Positions 22,457 to 35,159 of a stretch of DNA of 64,000 nucleotides are shown here, piece after piece; position 1 is the stretch's first letter; each line of letters begins with the position of its first letter. The DNA comes from Lithodes maja (Eukaryota > Arthropoda > Malacostraca > Decapoda > Lithodidae). A program made the translations under genes and the position numbers. The notes beneath the pieces are model-generated. The model saw nothing but the letters and a program-made list of their open reading frames with translations. It did no database searches and was not told the origin of the DNA. The DNA is taken from positions 1 through 64,000 of the forward strand of contig JBAKBP010003131.1 of NCBI GenBank assembly GCA_037953745.1, in the 5' to 3' direction.

Positions 22457-22541
22457 TTTTGGCCGTCACTCTTTCAACTATGGGGGAGGCACTCGCTATA
22501 GGCGGTTATGCCTTTTGCCTCCCTCAATCACATAGAAAAAA
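21342..22541 (+). mobile_element. LINE family A, 5'-truncated copy 2
   Basis: Matches 4368-5570 of the first copy almost base for base, entering abruptly at CTATTGCACTAGAC and ending CACATAGAAAAAA. Its RT frame is intact where the first copy has a stop and a frameshift, so it is the better reference for the family 3' half. Confidence 0.9.
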
Positions 22542-22807
22542 TATATTTATGTATATGTATGTCTGTGTGTATGTGCTGTCAATGGTTCGAGCCCGGTTGA
22601 GAATATAAGGTATATAATATATATATGTACTGTACGTGTATTTATATGGTCATATGCACATATGTATGTAAGTATACGTACAGATGAGCGAGAACATATT
22701 GCTCACTAGCGCTACTTCTGATTATAAATCTATGCATAAGCATTATCTATTATTAAGTGTTCGCGTATCTTCATCCATGTATTTCCACCCTTAACAATAG
22801 AACGCCC

Positions 22808-22831
22808 AGCTCTTCCATATTTCGCCTTCTG

Positions 22832-22888
<57 letters not shown>

Positions 22889-22985
22889 CACTACCTAGGA
22901 TTAACCTCCCATTGTAGTACCTGCACCCTTCCATCTGCACCTGCACCTCTTCCATATTTCGCCTTCTGTCACACACACACACACA

Positions 22986-23033
<48 letters not shown>

Positions 23034-23083
23034 CCCTCCGAGGATTAACCTCCCATTGTAGTACCTGCACCCTTCCATCTGCA
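22808..23083. repeat. Tandem duplication of a 138-bp (CA)n-containing unit
   Basis: Two copies of CTCTTCCATATTTCGCCTTC, (CA)n, then GGATTAACCTCCCATTG and CACCCTTCCATCTGCAC. The CA tracts are at 22834-22885 and 22971-23030. Confidence 0.9.
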
Positions 23084-23265
23084 CGACATTCCAAAACAGT
23101 TTCTGTGTGTATGTATGTTTGTGTGCATACGTGAGCGTTTGTGTTGTTCTGTATATGAGGAAGTAATTAAAAGTGTATATGTACTGTATATCACTTACTC
23201 TCATGGTTATTTTATGATAATTTGTATTCTGCACATGCATCATTATTGTATTTATTTATTTTGTT

Positions 23266-23399
23266 TGTAAACTAAGCTTACCATCCTCATATCTGTACAT
23301 CTCATGTTCATCCACTAAATTGTAAAATGTGTATTTTCAGCTCATGAGGCTGCCATTCTTTAATAAACCGTTTATTATTATTATTATTATTATTATTAT
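23266..23399 (+). mobile_element. LINE-like 3' end with (TTA)n tail
   Basis: AATAAA followed by CCGTTTATTATTATT, the same layout as the 3' end of the L2-type LINE at 6366. There is no coding sequence. Confidence 0.5.
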
Positions 23400-23568
23400 G
23401 ATATAGTTGTCTAACTATAGATGATATAGTTAAAGGATGTCCTGTGTTGTTGTCAATGACAGTGGGGAAGAAGCGGGGAACTCAAACATATTGTCATGAT
23501 AATGCAAACATACGGTATATTATTCTGGCTGTAACCTAGATACAACTATCTGCTGGAAGCTATGATAG

Positions 23569-23678
<110 letters not shown>

Positions 23679-23835
23679 TCAAAGCAATAGAGACAATATC
23701 GAGAAGCCAATAGAAATGTAAGTGGGTTGACAGTAGGATGGCCGTGCATGACAGGGCAACCCGCATGTTGGCACAACCCTAACATGAGAGAGAGATTAAA
23801 TCACTGTCTTTCTTTCTGTCTTTCGTGAGAGATGA

Positions 23836-23966
23836 ATTTACATATATTTACATATATATATACTGGCCACACAGATCTTAGGATCCCTGTGAGGTGGCCA
23901 GGATTTAACCAAAGTAGGGATAGTAACCCTAAGAGAAAGTGGAAGGAAAGGATAGCAAAGAGAGAG
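23836..23966. repeat. Dispersed repeat R, copy 1
   Basis: ACTGGCCACACAGATCTTA through GAGGTGGCCAGGA to GGAAGGAAAGGATAG. A diverged copy lies at 32640-32770 in the same orientation. Type unknown. Confidence 0.65.
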
Positions 23967-24232
23967 AGAGAGAGTAAGATATGATTGGCAGTAAAAGGGA
24001 TAACAATGACAAACCAAAGCTTATTAAACTATTATTACCGGTATGTATAAATGGGTGGACATGACGAACGTGCTTGATAAACAGCCCGCATGATGACTTT
24101 ATCGCATGACTAAATTATTAGGACCTGGTGCTGATTATTTGATGTAAATTGAATGTGTAGCCTATGTGTATTTGTAGAGTAGGTAGTGTTATGTATGTAG
24201 CCTAAACGTATTTACAGTACACAGTCTATTCT

Positions 24233-24790
24233 GTTAAGAAGGCAAACAAAATAATTGGCTTTATAGGCAGGTCATTTGAGCATAAATCCAAAGAAGTTAT
24301 CCTAACCCTTTACAATTCCTTAGTCCGCCCTCTTCTGGAATACTGCGTTCAATCCTGGTGCCCTTATTACCAAAAAGATATAAACAAGCTAGAACGAGTT
24401 CAACGTAGAGTTACCAAAATGATACCTAGCCTAAAGAACAAACCATACGAAGAACGTCTTAGAGAATTAAATCTATTTCCTTTAACCCAGCGCAGATTAA
24501 GAGGCGACTTAATTCAAGTGTTCAAAATCATCAAAGGCATCGACAATATGAACTGTAGTAAGTACTTCACTATCGACCAATCTAATTACACGCGGGGAAA
24601 CGGTTGCAAAATTATTGGTAAATCTTTTAACTCGCACGAATCTAAGAATTTCTTCTTCAATCGAGTTGTCAACTTGTGGAATGGGCTTCCCCGAAACGTT
24701 ATAGACTGCATCACCGTTGATTCATTTAAACTCCGCCTAGACAAATATCTCGCATCAAACCCGCGACTGACTGCGTTTGTAAATGAATAA
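24233..24790 (+). pseudogene. LINE family B RT C-terminus
   Basis: About 185 codons, open to the TAA at 24788-24790. It covers the thumb and connection region (LLEYCVQSWCPYYQKD, MIPSLKNKPYEERL, FFFNRVVNLWNGLP). Catalytic RT motifs and endonuclease are missing. Confidence 0.9.
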
Positions 24791-25020
24791 CTTTATTTTA
24801 TCCCCCCCTCAGTTACTAACCAATCTGTCCCCTACTAACTTCCTAATCCTGCCACGGACATTAGTTCCAGGGCACTAATTCCCTTTCCAATGTTCCCATA
24901 CCCACTCTAAACCACTGTTTGGACACTTGATCCTCAGTGTTTTGGAGGACAAGCAACCTAGAAGGGTCACTGGATCTGTTGTTGCTTGATTTCCTTTGTA
25001 CTCCTTTGTACTCCTTTGTA
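24233..25020 (+). mobile_element. LINE family B (CR1-like), 5'-truncated
   Basis: Nearly identical to 60001-60775 of the complete element, entering at GTTAAGAAGGC. It keeps the 3' UTR and a tail of three CTTTGTACTC units. The 84-bp minisatellite starts directly after the tail. Confidence 0.9.
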
Positions 25021-25023
25021 TGT

Positions 25024-28000
25024 GTAGTATATGACCATGTGTGAGTACGTTGTTGTATGTTTAATATACAGTATACATGTGTGTGTCTCATGTGTAGGAT
25101 AGTTACTGTAGTATATGACCATGTGTGAGTACGTTGTTGTATGTTTAATATACAGTATACATGTGTGTGTCTCATGTGTAACATAGTTACTGTAGTATAT
25201 GACCATGTGTGAGTACGTTGTTGTATGTTTAATATACAGTATACATGTGTGTGTCTCATGTGTAGGATAGTTACTGTAGTATATGACCATGTGTGAGTAC
25301 GTTGTTGTATGTTTAATATACAGTATACATGTGTGTGTCTCATGTGTAGGATAGTTACTGTAGTATATGACCATGTGTCAGTACGTTGTTGTATGTTTAA
25401 TATACAGTATACATGTGTGTGTCTCATGTGTAGGATAGTTACTGTAGTATATGACCATGTGTCAGTACGTTGTTGTATGTTTAATATACAGTATACATGT
25501 GTGTGTCTCATGTGTAGGATAGTTACTGTAGTATATGACCATGTGTGAGTACGTTGTTGTATGTTTAATATACAGTATACATGTGTGTGTCTCATGTGTA
25601 GGATAGTTACTGTAGTATATGACCATGTGTCAGTACGTTGTTGTATGTTTAATATACAGTATACATGTGTGTGTCTCATGTGTAGGATAGTTACTGTAGT
25701 ATATGACCATGTGTGAGTACGTTGTTGTATGTTTAATATACAGTATACATGTGTGTGTCTCATGTGTAGGATAGTTACTGTAGTATATGACCATGTGTGA
25801 GTACGTTGTTGTATGTTTAATATACAGTATACATGTGTGTGTCTCATGTGTAGGATAGTTACTGTAGTATATGACCATGTGTGAGTACGTTGTTGTATGT
25901 TTAATATACAGTATACATGTGTGTGTCTCATGTGTAGGATAGTTACTGTAGTATATGACCATGTGTGAGTACGTTGTTGTATGTTTAATATACAGTATAC
26001 ATGTGTGTGTCTCATGTGTAGGATAGTTACTGTAGTATATGACCATGTGTGAGTACGTTGTTGTATGTTTAATATACAGTATACATGTGTGTGTCTCATG
26101 TGTAGGATAGTTACTGTAGTATATGACCATGTGTGAGTACGTTGTTGTATGTTTAATATACAGTATACATGTGTGTGTCTCATGTGTAGGATAGTTACTG
26201 TAGTATATGACCATGTGTGAGTACGTTGTTGTATGTTTAATATACAGTATACATGTGTGTGTCTCATGTGTAGGATAGTTACTGTAGTATATGACCATGT
26301 GTGAGTACGTTGTTGTATGTTTAATATACAGTATACATGTGTGTGTCTCATGTGTAGGATAGTTACTGTAGTATATGACCATGTGTGAGTACGTTGTTGT
26401 ATGTTTAATATACAGTATACATGTGTGTGTCTCATGTGTAGGATAGTTACTGTAGTATATGACCATGTGTGAGTACGTTGTTGTATGTTTAATATACAGT
26501 ATACATGTGTGTGTCTCATGTGTAGGATAGTTACTGTAGTATATGACCATGTGTGAGTACGTTGTTGTATGTTTAATATACAGTATACATGTGTGTGTCT
26601 CATGTGTAGGATAGTTACTGTAGTATATGACCATGTGTGAGTACATTGTTGTATGTTTAATATACAGTATACATGTGTGTGTCTCATGTGTAGGATAGTT
26701 ACTGTAGTATATGACCATGTGTGAGTACGTTGTTGTATGTTTAATATACAGTATACATGTGTGTGTCTCATGTGTAGGATAGTTACTGTAGTATATGACC
26801 ATGTGTGAGTACGTTGTTGTATGTTTAATATACAGTATACATGTGTGTGTCTCATGTGTAGGATAGTTACTGTAGTATATGACCATGTGTGAGTACGTTG
26901 TTGTATGTTTAATATACAGTATACATGTGTGTGTCTCATGTGTAGGATAGTTACTGTAGTATATGACCATGTGTGAGTACGTTGTTGTATGTTTAATATA
27001 CAGTATACATGTGTGTGTCTCATGTGTAGGATAGTTACTGTAGTATATGACCATGTGTGAGTACGTTGTTGTATGTTTAATATACAGTATACATGTGTGT
27101 GTCTCATGTGTAGGATAGTTACTGTAGTATATGACCATGTGTGAGTACGTTGTTGTATGTTTAATATACAGTATACATGTGTGTGTCTCATGTGTAGGAT
27201 AGTTACTGTAGTATATGACCATGTGTGAGTACGTTGTTGTATGTTTAATATACAGTATACATGTGTGTGTCTCATGTGTAGGATAGTTACTGTAGTATAT
27301 GACCATGTGTGAGTACGTTGTTGTATGTTTAATATACAGTATACATGTGTGTGTCTCATGTGTAGGATAGTTACTGTAGTATATGACCATGTGTGAGTAC
27401 GTTGTTGTATGTTTAATATACAGTATACATGTGTGTGTCTCATGTGTAGGATAGTTACTGTAGTATATGACCATGTGTGAGTACGTTGTTGTATGTTTAA
27501 TATACAGTATACATGTGTGTGTCTCATGTGTAGGATAGTTACTGTAGTATATGACCATGTGTGAGTACGTTGTTGTATGTTTAATATACAGTATACATGT
27601 GTGTGTCTCATGTGTAGGATAGTTACTGTAGTATATGACCATGTGTGAGTACGTTGTTGTATGTTTAATATACAGTATACATGTGTGTGTCTCATGTGTA
27701 GGATAGTTACTGTAGTATATGACCATGTGTGAGTACGTTGTTGTATGTTTAATATACAGTATACATGTGTGTGTCTCATGTGTAGGATAGTTACTGTAGT
27801 ATATGACCATGTGTGAGTACGTTGTTGTATGTTTAATATACAGTATACATGTGTGTGTCTCATGTGTAGGATAGTTACTGTAGTATATGACCATGTGTGA
27901 GTACGTTGTTGTATGTTTAATATACAGTATACATGTGTGTGTCTCATGTGTAGGATAGTTACTGTAGTATATGACCATGTGTGAGTACGTTGTTGTATGT

Positions 28001-31000
28001 TTAATATACAGTATACATGTGTGTGTCTCATGTGTAGGATAGTTACTGTAGTATATGACCATGTGTGAGTACGTTGTTGTATGTTTAATATACAGTATAC
28101 ATGTGTGTGTCTCATGTGTAGGATAGTTACTGTAGTATATGACCATGTGTGAGTACGTTGTTGTATGTTTAATATACAGTATACATGTGTGTGTCTCATG
28201 TGTAGGATAGTTACTGTAGTATATGACCATGTGTGAGTACGTTGTTGTATGTTTAATATACAGTATACATGTGTGTGTCTCATGTGTAGGATAGTTACTG
28301 TAGTATATGACCATGTGTGAGTACGTTGTTGTATGTTTAATATACAGTATACATGTGTGTGTCTCATGTGTAGGATAGTTACTGTAGTATATGACCATGT
28401 GTGAGTACGTTGTTGTATGTTTAATATACAGTATACATGTGTGTGTCTCATGTGTAGGATAGTTACTGTAGTATATGACCATGTGTGAGTACGTTGTTGT
28501 ATGTTTAATATACAGTATACATGTGTGTGTCTCATGTGTAGGATAGTTACTGTAGTATATGACCATGTGTGAGTACGTTGTTGTATGTTTAATATACAGT
28601 ATACATGTGTGTGTCTCATGTGTAGGATAGTTACTGTAGTATATGACCATGTGTGAGTACGTTGTTGTATGTTTAATATACAGTATACATGTGTGTGTCT
28701 CATGTGTAGGATAGTTACTGTAGTATATGACCATGTGTGAGTACGTTGTTGTATGTTTAATATACAGTATACATGTGTGTGTCTCATGTGTAGGATAGTT
28801 ACTGTAGTATATGACCATGTGTGAGTACGTTGTTGTATGTTTAATATACAGTATACATGTGTGTGTCTCATGTGTAGGATAGTTACTGTAGTATATGACC
28901 ATGTGTGAGTACGTTGTTGTATGTTTAATATACAGTATACATGTGTGTGTCTCATGTGTAGGATAGTTACTGTAGTATATGACCATGTGTGAGTACGTTG
29001 TTGTATGTTTAATATACAGTATACATGTGTGTGTCTCATGTGTAGGATAGTTACTGTAGTATATGACCATGTGTGAGTACGTTGTTGTATGTTTAATATA
29101 CAGTATACATGTGTGTGTCTCATGTGTAGGATAGTTACTGTAGTATATGACCATGTGTGAGTACGTTGTTGTATGTTTAATATACAGTATACATGTGTGT
29201 GTCTCATGTGTAGGATAGTTACTGTAGTATATGACCATGTGTGAGTACGTTGTTGTATGTTTAATATACAGTATACATGTGTGTGTCTCATGTGTAGGAT
29301 AGTTACTGTAGTATATGACCATGTGTGAGTACGTTGTTGTATGTTTAATATACAGTATACATGTGTGTGTCTCATGTGTAGGATAGTTACTGTAGTATAT
29401 GACCATGTGTGAGTACGTTGTTGTATGTTTAATATACAGTATACATGTGTGTGTCTCATGTGTAGGATAGTTACTGTAGTATATGACCATGTGTGAGTAC
29501 GTTGTTGTATGTTTAATATACAGTATACATGTGTGTCTCATGTGTAGGATAGTTACTGTAGTATATGACCATGTGTGAGTACGTTGTTGTATGTTTAATA
29601 TACAGTATACATGTGTGTGTCTCATGTGTAGGATAGTTACTGTAGTATATGACCATGTGTGAGTACGTTGTTGTATGTTTAATATACAGTATACATGTGT
29701 GTGTCTCATGTGTAGGATAGTTACTGTAGTATATGACCATGTGTGAGTACGTTGTTGTATGTTTAATATACAGTATACATGTGTGTGTCTCATGTGTAGG
29801 ATAGTTACTGTAGTATATGACCATGTGTGAGTACGTTGTTGTATGTTTAATATACAGTATACATGTGTGTGTCTCATGTGTAGGATAGTTACTGTAGTAT
29901 ATGACCATGTGTGAGTACGTTGTTGTATGTTTAATATACAGTATACATGTGTGTGTCTCATGTGTAGGATAGTTACTGTAGTATATGACCATGTGTGAGT
30001 ACGTTGTTGTATGTTTAATATACAGTATACATGTGTGTGTCTCATGTGTAGGATAGTTACTGTAGTATATGACCATGTGTGAGTACGTTGTTGTATGTTT
30101 AATATACAGTATACATGTGTGTGTCTCATGTGTAGGATAGTTACTGTAGTATATGACCATGTGTGAGTACGTTGTTGTATGTTTAATATACAGTATACAT
30201 GTGTGTGTCTCATGTGTAGGATAGTTACTGTAGTATATGACCATGTGTGAGTACGTTGTTGTATGTTTAATATACAGTATACATGTGTGTGTCTCATGTG
30301 TAGGATAGTTACTGTAGTATATGACCATGTGTGAGTACGTTGTTGTATGTTTAATATACAGTATACATGTGTGTGTCTCATGTGTAGGATAGTTACTGTA
30401 GTATATGACCATGTGTGAGTACGTTGTTGTATGTTTAATATACAGTATACATGTGTGTGTCTCATGTGTAGGATAGTTACTGTAGTATATGACCATGTGT
30501 GAGTACGTTGTTGTATGTTTAATATACAGTATACATGTGTGTGTCTCATGTGTAGGATAGTTACTGTAGTATATGACCATGTGTGAGTACGTTGTTGTAT
30601 GTTTAATATACAGTATACATGTGTGTGTCTCATGTGTAGGATAGTTACTGTAGTATATGACCATGTGTGAGTACGTTGTTGTATGTTTAATATACAGTAT
30701 ACATGTGTGTGTCTCATGTGTAGGATAGTTACTGTAGTATATGACCATGTGTGAGTACGTTGTTGTATGTTTAATATACAGTATACATGTGTGTGTCTCA
30801 TGTGTAGGATAGTTACTGTAGTATATGACCATGTGTGAGTACGTTGTTGTATGTTTAATATACAGTATACATGTGTGTGTCTCATGTGTAGGATAGTTAC
30901 TGTAGTATATGACCATGTGTGAGTACGTTGTTGTATGTTTAATATACAGTATACATGTGTGTGTCTCATGTGTAGGATAGTTACTGTAGTATATGACCAT

Positions 31001-31673
31001 GTGTGAGTACGTTGTTGTATGTTTAATATACAGTATACATGTGTGTGTCTCATGTGTAGGATAGTTACTGTAGTATATGACCATGTGTGAGTACGTTGTT
31101 GTATGTTTAATATACAGTATACATGTGTGTGTCTCATGTGTAGGATAGTTACTGTAGTATATGACCATGTGTGAGTACGTTGTTGTATGTTTAATATACA
31201 GTATACATGTGTGTGTCTCATGTGTAGGATAGTTACTGTAGTATATGACCATGTGTGAGTACGTTGTTGTATGTTTAATATACAGTATACATGTGTGTGT
31301 CTCATGTGTAGGATAGTTACTGTAGTATATGACCATGTGTGAGTACGTTGTTGTATGTTTAATATACAGTATACATGTGTGTGTCTCATGTGTAGGATAG
31401 TTACTGTAGTATATGACCATGTGTGAGTACGTTGTTGTATGTTTAATATACAGTATACATGTGTGTGTCTCATGTGTAGGATAGTTACTGTAGTATATGA
31501 CCATGTGTGAGTACGTTGTTGTATGTTTAATATACAGTATACATGTGTGTGTCTCATGTGTAGGATAGTTACTGTAGTATATGACCATGTGTGAGTACGT
31601 TGTTGTATGTTTAATATACAGTATACATGTGTGTGTCTCATGTGTAGGATAGTTACTGTAGTATATGACCATG
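25024..31673. repeat. 84-bp minisatellite, about 79 copies (6.65 kb)
   Basis: Period 84 throughout (GACCATG at 25033, 25117 and so on). Units hold GTGAGTACGTTGTTG, AATATACAGTATACATG and CTCATGTGTAGGATAG. By eye nearly all units are identical. Exceptions cluster at the left: GTAACATAG near 25178 and GTGTCAGTACG at 25379, 25463 and 25631. There is a G-to-A near 26645 and a 2-bp loss near 29532. Because 84 is a multiple of three, very long frames are open on the minus strand; I do not regard them as genes. Confidence 0.97.
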
Positions 31674-31910
31674 CGTGTGTGCGTTATTGTGTGTGTATTT
31701 TATATGTGCGGGTGTATTTCGTGTGCGTTTATATGTTCTTGTATGTCCTGTGTATATCGTATATGTTCGTATGTTCTGTGTATATCGTGTATATCGTGTG
31801 TTCGTGTATGTCCTGTGTATGTCGGTCTTGGAGGGAACAATAATATCTTCACTGTTGTGCCATAAACCAAGCCTGTGTGTGTGTGTCCTAAAGGAGGGAT
31901 GGTCTAAGAG

Positions 31911-31996
<86 letters not shown>

Positions 31997-32200
31997 TGTG
32001 TGTATTTATTTGTGGATGTGTGGTGGGGATGTGTGTGTATGTTCATGTGAGGGATTGTGTACTGGTATGTGTGTGTGTGTGCGTGTTTATTGTCATCTGT
32101 TACTATAGGTGAATGTATTGTATGTGTGTCTGTATTCGCTCACACCTGTATTAGTGTATGCCTGTGTTTGTACTGTGTATTGTGTTGTATTAAAAATAGG
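31674..32200. repeat. GT-rich simple-repeat region
   Basis: Degenerate TATGT/TGTGT sequence with a pure (GT)n core at about 31914-31993. Confidence 0.9.
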
Positions 32201-32279
32201 TATACGGTATGTGTAATTGTGTATTTATGAGTAAAAGCGATTACTATGAACTGTGAAACTGCACCTTAGGTATATTGAG

Positions 32280-32476
32280 TACTAGGGTATCTGGTCCTAG
32301 GTTTGCATGGAAGAATTAATATTATTACCAACTCACCAATTAACTTACTAACGGTAATAAACCTAATTAGGCCTAATGAGATCCATGAAACTAATGAATA
32401 CATGTGGCACTCCAAGGACTCGAACCTAGGATACTCACACCGAAATTCAGTGCACTAACCATTATGCTATCGAGAG
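32280..32476 (-). repeat. tRNA-derived SINE, family S1, copy 1
   Basis: Minus strand: GATAGCATAATGGTTAGTGC (A-box half), GTGTGAGTATCCTAGGTTCG and GAGTCCTTGGAGTG (B box and body), then CACATGTATTCATTAG. The same ordered phrases are at 55755-55880. Confidence 0.7.
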
Positions 32477-32639
32477 AGTGTGAGAGAGAGTGAGAGTGAA
32501 ACTGTGTGTATATGTGTCTGAGCCAGCACCCTCGCTTTTGTGGACACTTAACTCAGTATTGAAGGAGGTGTCAGCTTGTGTGTGGTGTAAAGGAGATGAC
32601 AGATGTCTTGTGCGTGTATGTATATGTAAAAGAGAGAGA

Positions 32640-32770
32640 TTACATAGATTTACATAGATACACTGGCCACACAGACCTTACGATCCAAACGAGGTGGTCA
32701 GGACTTAATTCTAGTAGAGATGGCATATCCGATAGAAAAGGAAAGTTGAAGGAAAGGATAGAAAAGAAGA
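32640..32770. repeat. Dispersed repeat R, copy 2
   Basis: Diverged match to 23836-23966 (ACTGGCCACACAGACCTTA, GAGGTGGTCAGGA, GGAAAGGATAG). A-rich runs follow at 32885-32931. Confidence 0.65.
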
Positions 32771-33069
32771 AGGCTCTCTCCCCACCCTCCGTTCCCTCCG
32801 GCAATTGCCGTACATGAAAAAGTTGGAAGTGATTAACCTTGCTGGCTTCGAAATCCCCAGAAGGAATTTACAGGAAAGATTGGAAAAAAAAAAAAGAGAA
32901 AACAAGAAAGGGAAAAAAAAAAAAAAAAAAAATCATGCAACCCTTCGCTTTAGCAGCATGTTAATTTTGGGGTTAATTGGAATCATCCAACCCATCACCC
33001 TTAGTAGTATGTACATATTTAGTGATGTTTATTATTCTTATTTTTTATTTGTGTATTATTTTTTTCTTT

Positions 33070-33924
33070 TCTAACGCTCTCTTCAGCTGAACAAATAATA
33101 ACGGTGATAATTACTGCCTATTGCATACCAATTTTTCTGTGGTATGAGTCTATATTTTTCTTAAATGTATCTATAGAGGAGCTGTCTATTACTTTATTTG
33201 GAAGTTTGTTCCACTCATCAATTACACTGAGTGAAGAATTTTGTTGTATCTAGATTCGATGGCTTTTTTTAATTACTTATCTAGATTAATGTTACTGAAT
33301 CCTTTTAGAATTTTAAAACACTATCAATTGGCCTCTCATCCTTCGTTTCTTAAGTGAAAATAGATCAAGTTCTCTCAGTCTTTCATCATATGATTTATTT
33401 CTCAATGAAGGGATTAGCTTAGTGGCTCGCCTTTGCACAGATTCCAATTTTTTAACATCCTTTATGAGGTGAGGTGACCAAAACTGCACAGCATATTCGA
33501 GGTGCGGTCTCACCATACTTTTGTATAAGGGCAATACTATGTCTTTGCTGTGATAGTGGAAGTTTCTTCTGATGAAACCTAGTGCCCTGTTTGCTTTGTT
33601 TGCAGCCGCTGTGCATTGATTGGAAGATTTTAAGTTTTCGTTTATCAGCACTCCCAAGTCTTTTATTTGTGTTACATTTTTTATCTTTTCTTCATTCATG
33701 AAGTACTCATATCTATTGTTTTTAGAACCTATTTGCAATATCTGACATTTATTTACATTAAACTGCATTTTCCACTTCTCCGACCATTCTGTGACTATTT
33801 AAATCAGCTTGAAGGTTTATTCTATCACTTTCGGAAATTATTGCATTACGGTACCTATCTTCGTGTCATCCGCGAATTTGGAAATTAAATTATTTATGCC
33901 ATTATCTAGATCATCGATATATAT

Positions 33925-33927
<3 letters not shown>
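33070..33927 (-). pseudogene. CR1-like LINE RT fragment, decayed
   Basis: Minus strand: KFADDTKIGT near 33870, then an open 151-codon stretch (33768-33313) with MQFNVNKCQ, DLGVLINENLK, LEYAVQFWSP and KLIPSLRNKSYDERL. Further relics (KKSHRI, WNKLPNK) lie downstream to about 33070. It is related to, but clearly diverged from, family B. Several stops and frameshifts are present. The 5' edge meets an (AG)n tract. Confidence 0.8.

Positions 33928-33992
<65 letters not shown>
33928..33992. repeat. (AG)n microsatellite
   Basis: Pure AG run bordering the 5' edge of the LINE fragment at 33070-33927. Confidence 0.95.
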
Positions 33993-33997
<5 letters not shown>

Positions 33998-34082
33998 GAG
34001 TCGGGAAACTAATCCACCATCCACCACTCTTAATTATCAACAACCATAACTACCATTAGGGTATCCTGAAATCACACACACA

Positions 34083-34540
34083 CCCTCTCTAGGCCGTCTA
34101 GGGTCTTTTGTACGTGTGTTTGTTCATGTATGTGTTTGTATGTTCGACTATGTTTATGTTGCTTGATGGGGTCTTCGTGTACGTGTGTGTGTGTGTTTTG
34201 TGGTCCGTGTGTGTTTGTGGTCCGTGTGTGTGTGAGAGAGACATGCAGTAATGCAAGTAATGGTCACTCTTCTGTAAATCTAAAATGGCTTACTTAAGAA
34301 TGGGAAAGGGGTGGGACCTTCTTTGTTTTTCTTTTTTTTATTGTGTGAGAGGGAGTATGTTGGATGGGTAGGTGTGATGTGAGTGTGTGTGTGTGCGTGC
34401 GTATATCAGAACTATCAGCCAACTATCCTTTCATTATATATTAGGCAGAGTGTAGCAGGAATTACCATGTCGCTTCTTTATATATCTACTACTACACTAT
34501 TTCCGGGACTTTATTTTCCCACCACCCAAATCTCAAACTC
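34083..34540. other. Non-coding, GT-rich in part
   Basis: Interrupted GT repeats at 34180-34240 and 34378-34402; otherwise nothing supported. Confidence 0.5.
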
Positions 34541-34560
34541 AGCCAGGGTCAAGGGGGTGT

Positions 34561-34773
34561 TTTCCACTTGAAAGATAATTTTCTGGACCCCTTTCTCCCT
34601 CAAGTTTAGCCGTATTACTTTTGAGATTTTTAGACGTTTGCACCATCGAAGGGTTCTTAAAATCGTCAAAATAATAGGGCGAACGCCTTAAAATTAGAAA
34701 AGCAATGGGGCTTAAACATGAGGGAGAAAGGAGTCAATAAAAAAATCTCTCAAGTGGAAATCTCCCCGTAAAC
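34561..34773. repeat. Foldback MITE, family M3
   Basis: Ends TTTCCACTTGA and TCAAGTGGAAA face each other. Inside, CCCTTTCTCCCTCAAGTTTAG faces a diverged complement (GGCTTAAACATGAGGGAGAAA). M3 phrases recur at 13128 and 39000. Confidence 0.7.
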
Positions 34774-34816
34774 TAACATATGCGGGCGTTTTTTTTTTTG
34801 CCCCCTGAACGATGGC

Positions 34817-34857
34817 GTTCTGTGTGAGTGTGCCCCTATGGGGCACACTCACAGAAC
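34817..34857. repeat. Near-perfect hairpin
   Basis: A 20-base left arm (GTTCTGTGTGAGTGTGCCCC) and 18-base right arm with a 3-base loop and one 2-base bulge. No T run or coding context suggests a terminator. Confidence 0.8.
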
Positions 34858-34888
34858 ACCATTATCATTGCTTGGGAATAGGTAGAGG

Positions 34889-34940
34889 GTGGGGGGTGGG
34901 GGTTCTGAGGGTGGGGGGGCGGGAGGGGGGGGGGGGGGGG
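34889..34940. repeat. G-rich tract with long G run
   Basis: GGGTGGGGGGTGGGGG-type sequence ending in about 19 consecutive G. Quadruplex-forming potential is obvious, and assembly or read errors are also likely in such runs. Confidence 0.8.
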
Positions 34941-34991
34941 AAATCCATATTTTGGACCTAAGATCATAACTATTGCACAAATTAAAAACAA

Positions 34992-35154
34992 ATAATAATA
35001 ATAATAATTACCGTCGCATTCACGCACCGAAGGTTCGTGTGAAGTTTGGTGAAAATCCGTCAAACGGTCTAGGAGGAGTTCTCGGACAAACAGACAGACA
35101 GACATTTCGGTCAGCATGTACCACTATACGGGGGGGGGGGGGGGGGGGGGGGGG
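34992..35154. repeat. (AAT)n, dispersed-repeat phrase and poly(G)
   Basis: (AAT)n at 34992-35008, then a segment with GTTCGTGTGAAGTTTGGTG and AAAATCCGTC leading into ACAGACAGACAGACA, then about 24 G at 35130-35153. I recall similar phrases ending in GACAGACAGACA as common dispersed repeats in invertebrates; this is unverified. Confidence 0.45.
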
Positions 35155-35159
35155 CGATA

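Noticed and set aside
22757..23243. Frames with poly-Thr-His or poly-Cys-Val
   Set aside because: Translations of (CA)n/(GT)n microsatellites.
24861..31672. Open frames of 1532, 2003 and 719 codons on the minus strand across the 84-bp array
   Set aside because: They are repeats of a 28-codon word that stay open only because 84 is divisible by three. Two different minus frames are open at once, and there is no conserved domain or codon bias.
24967..31673. CRISPR-like array
   Set aside because: Units are contiguous 84-bp repeats with no variable spacers, in eukaryotic DNA.
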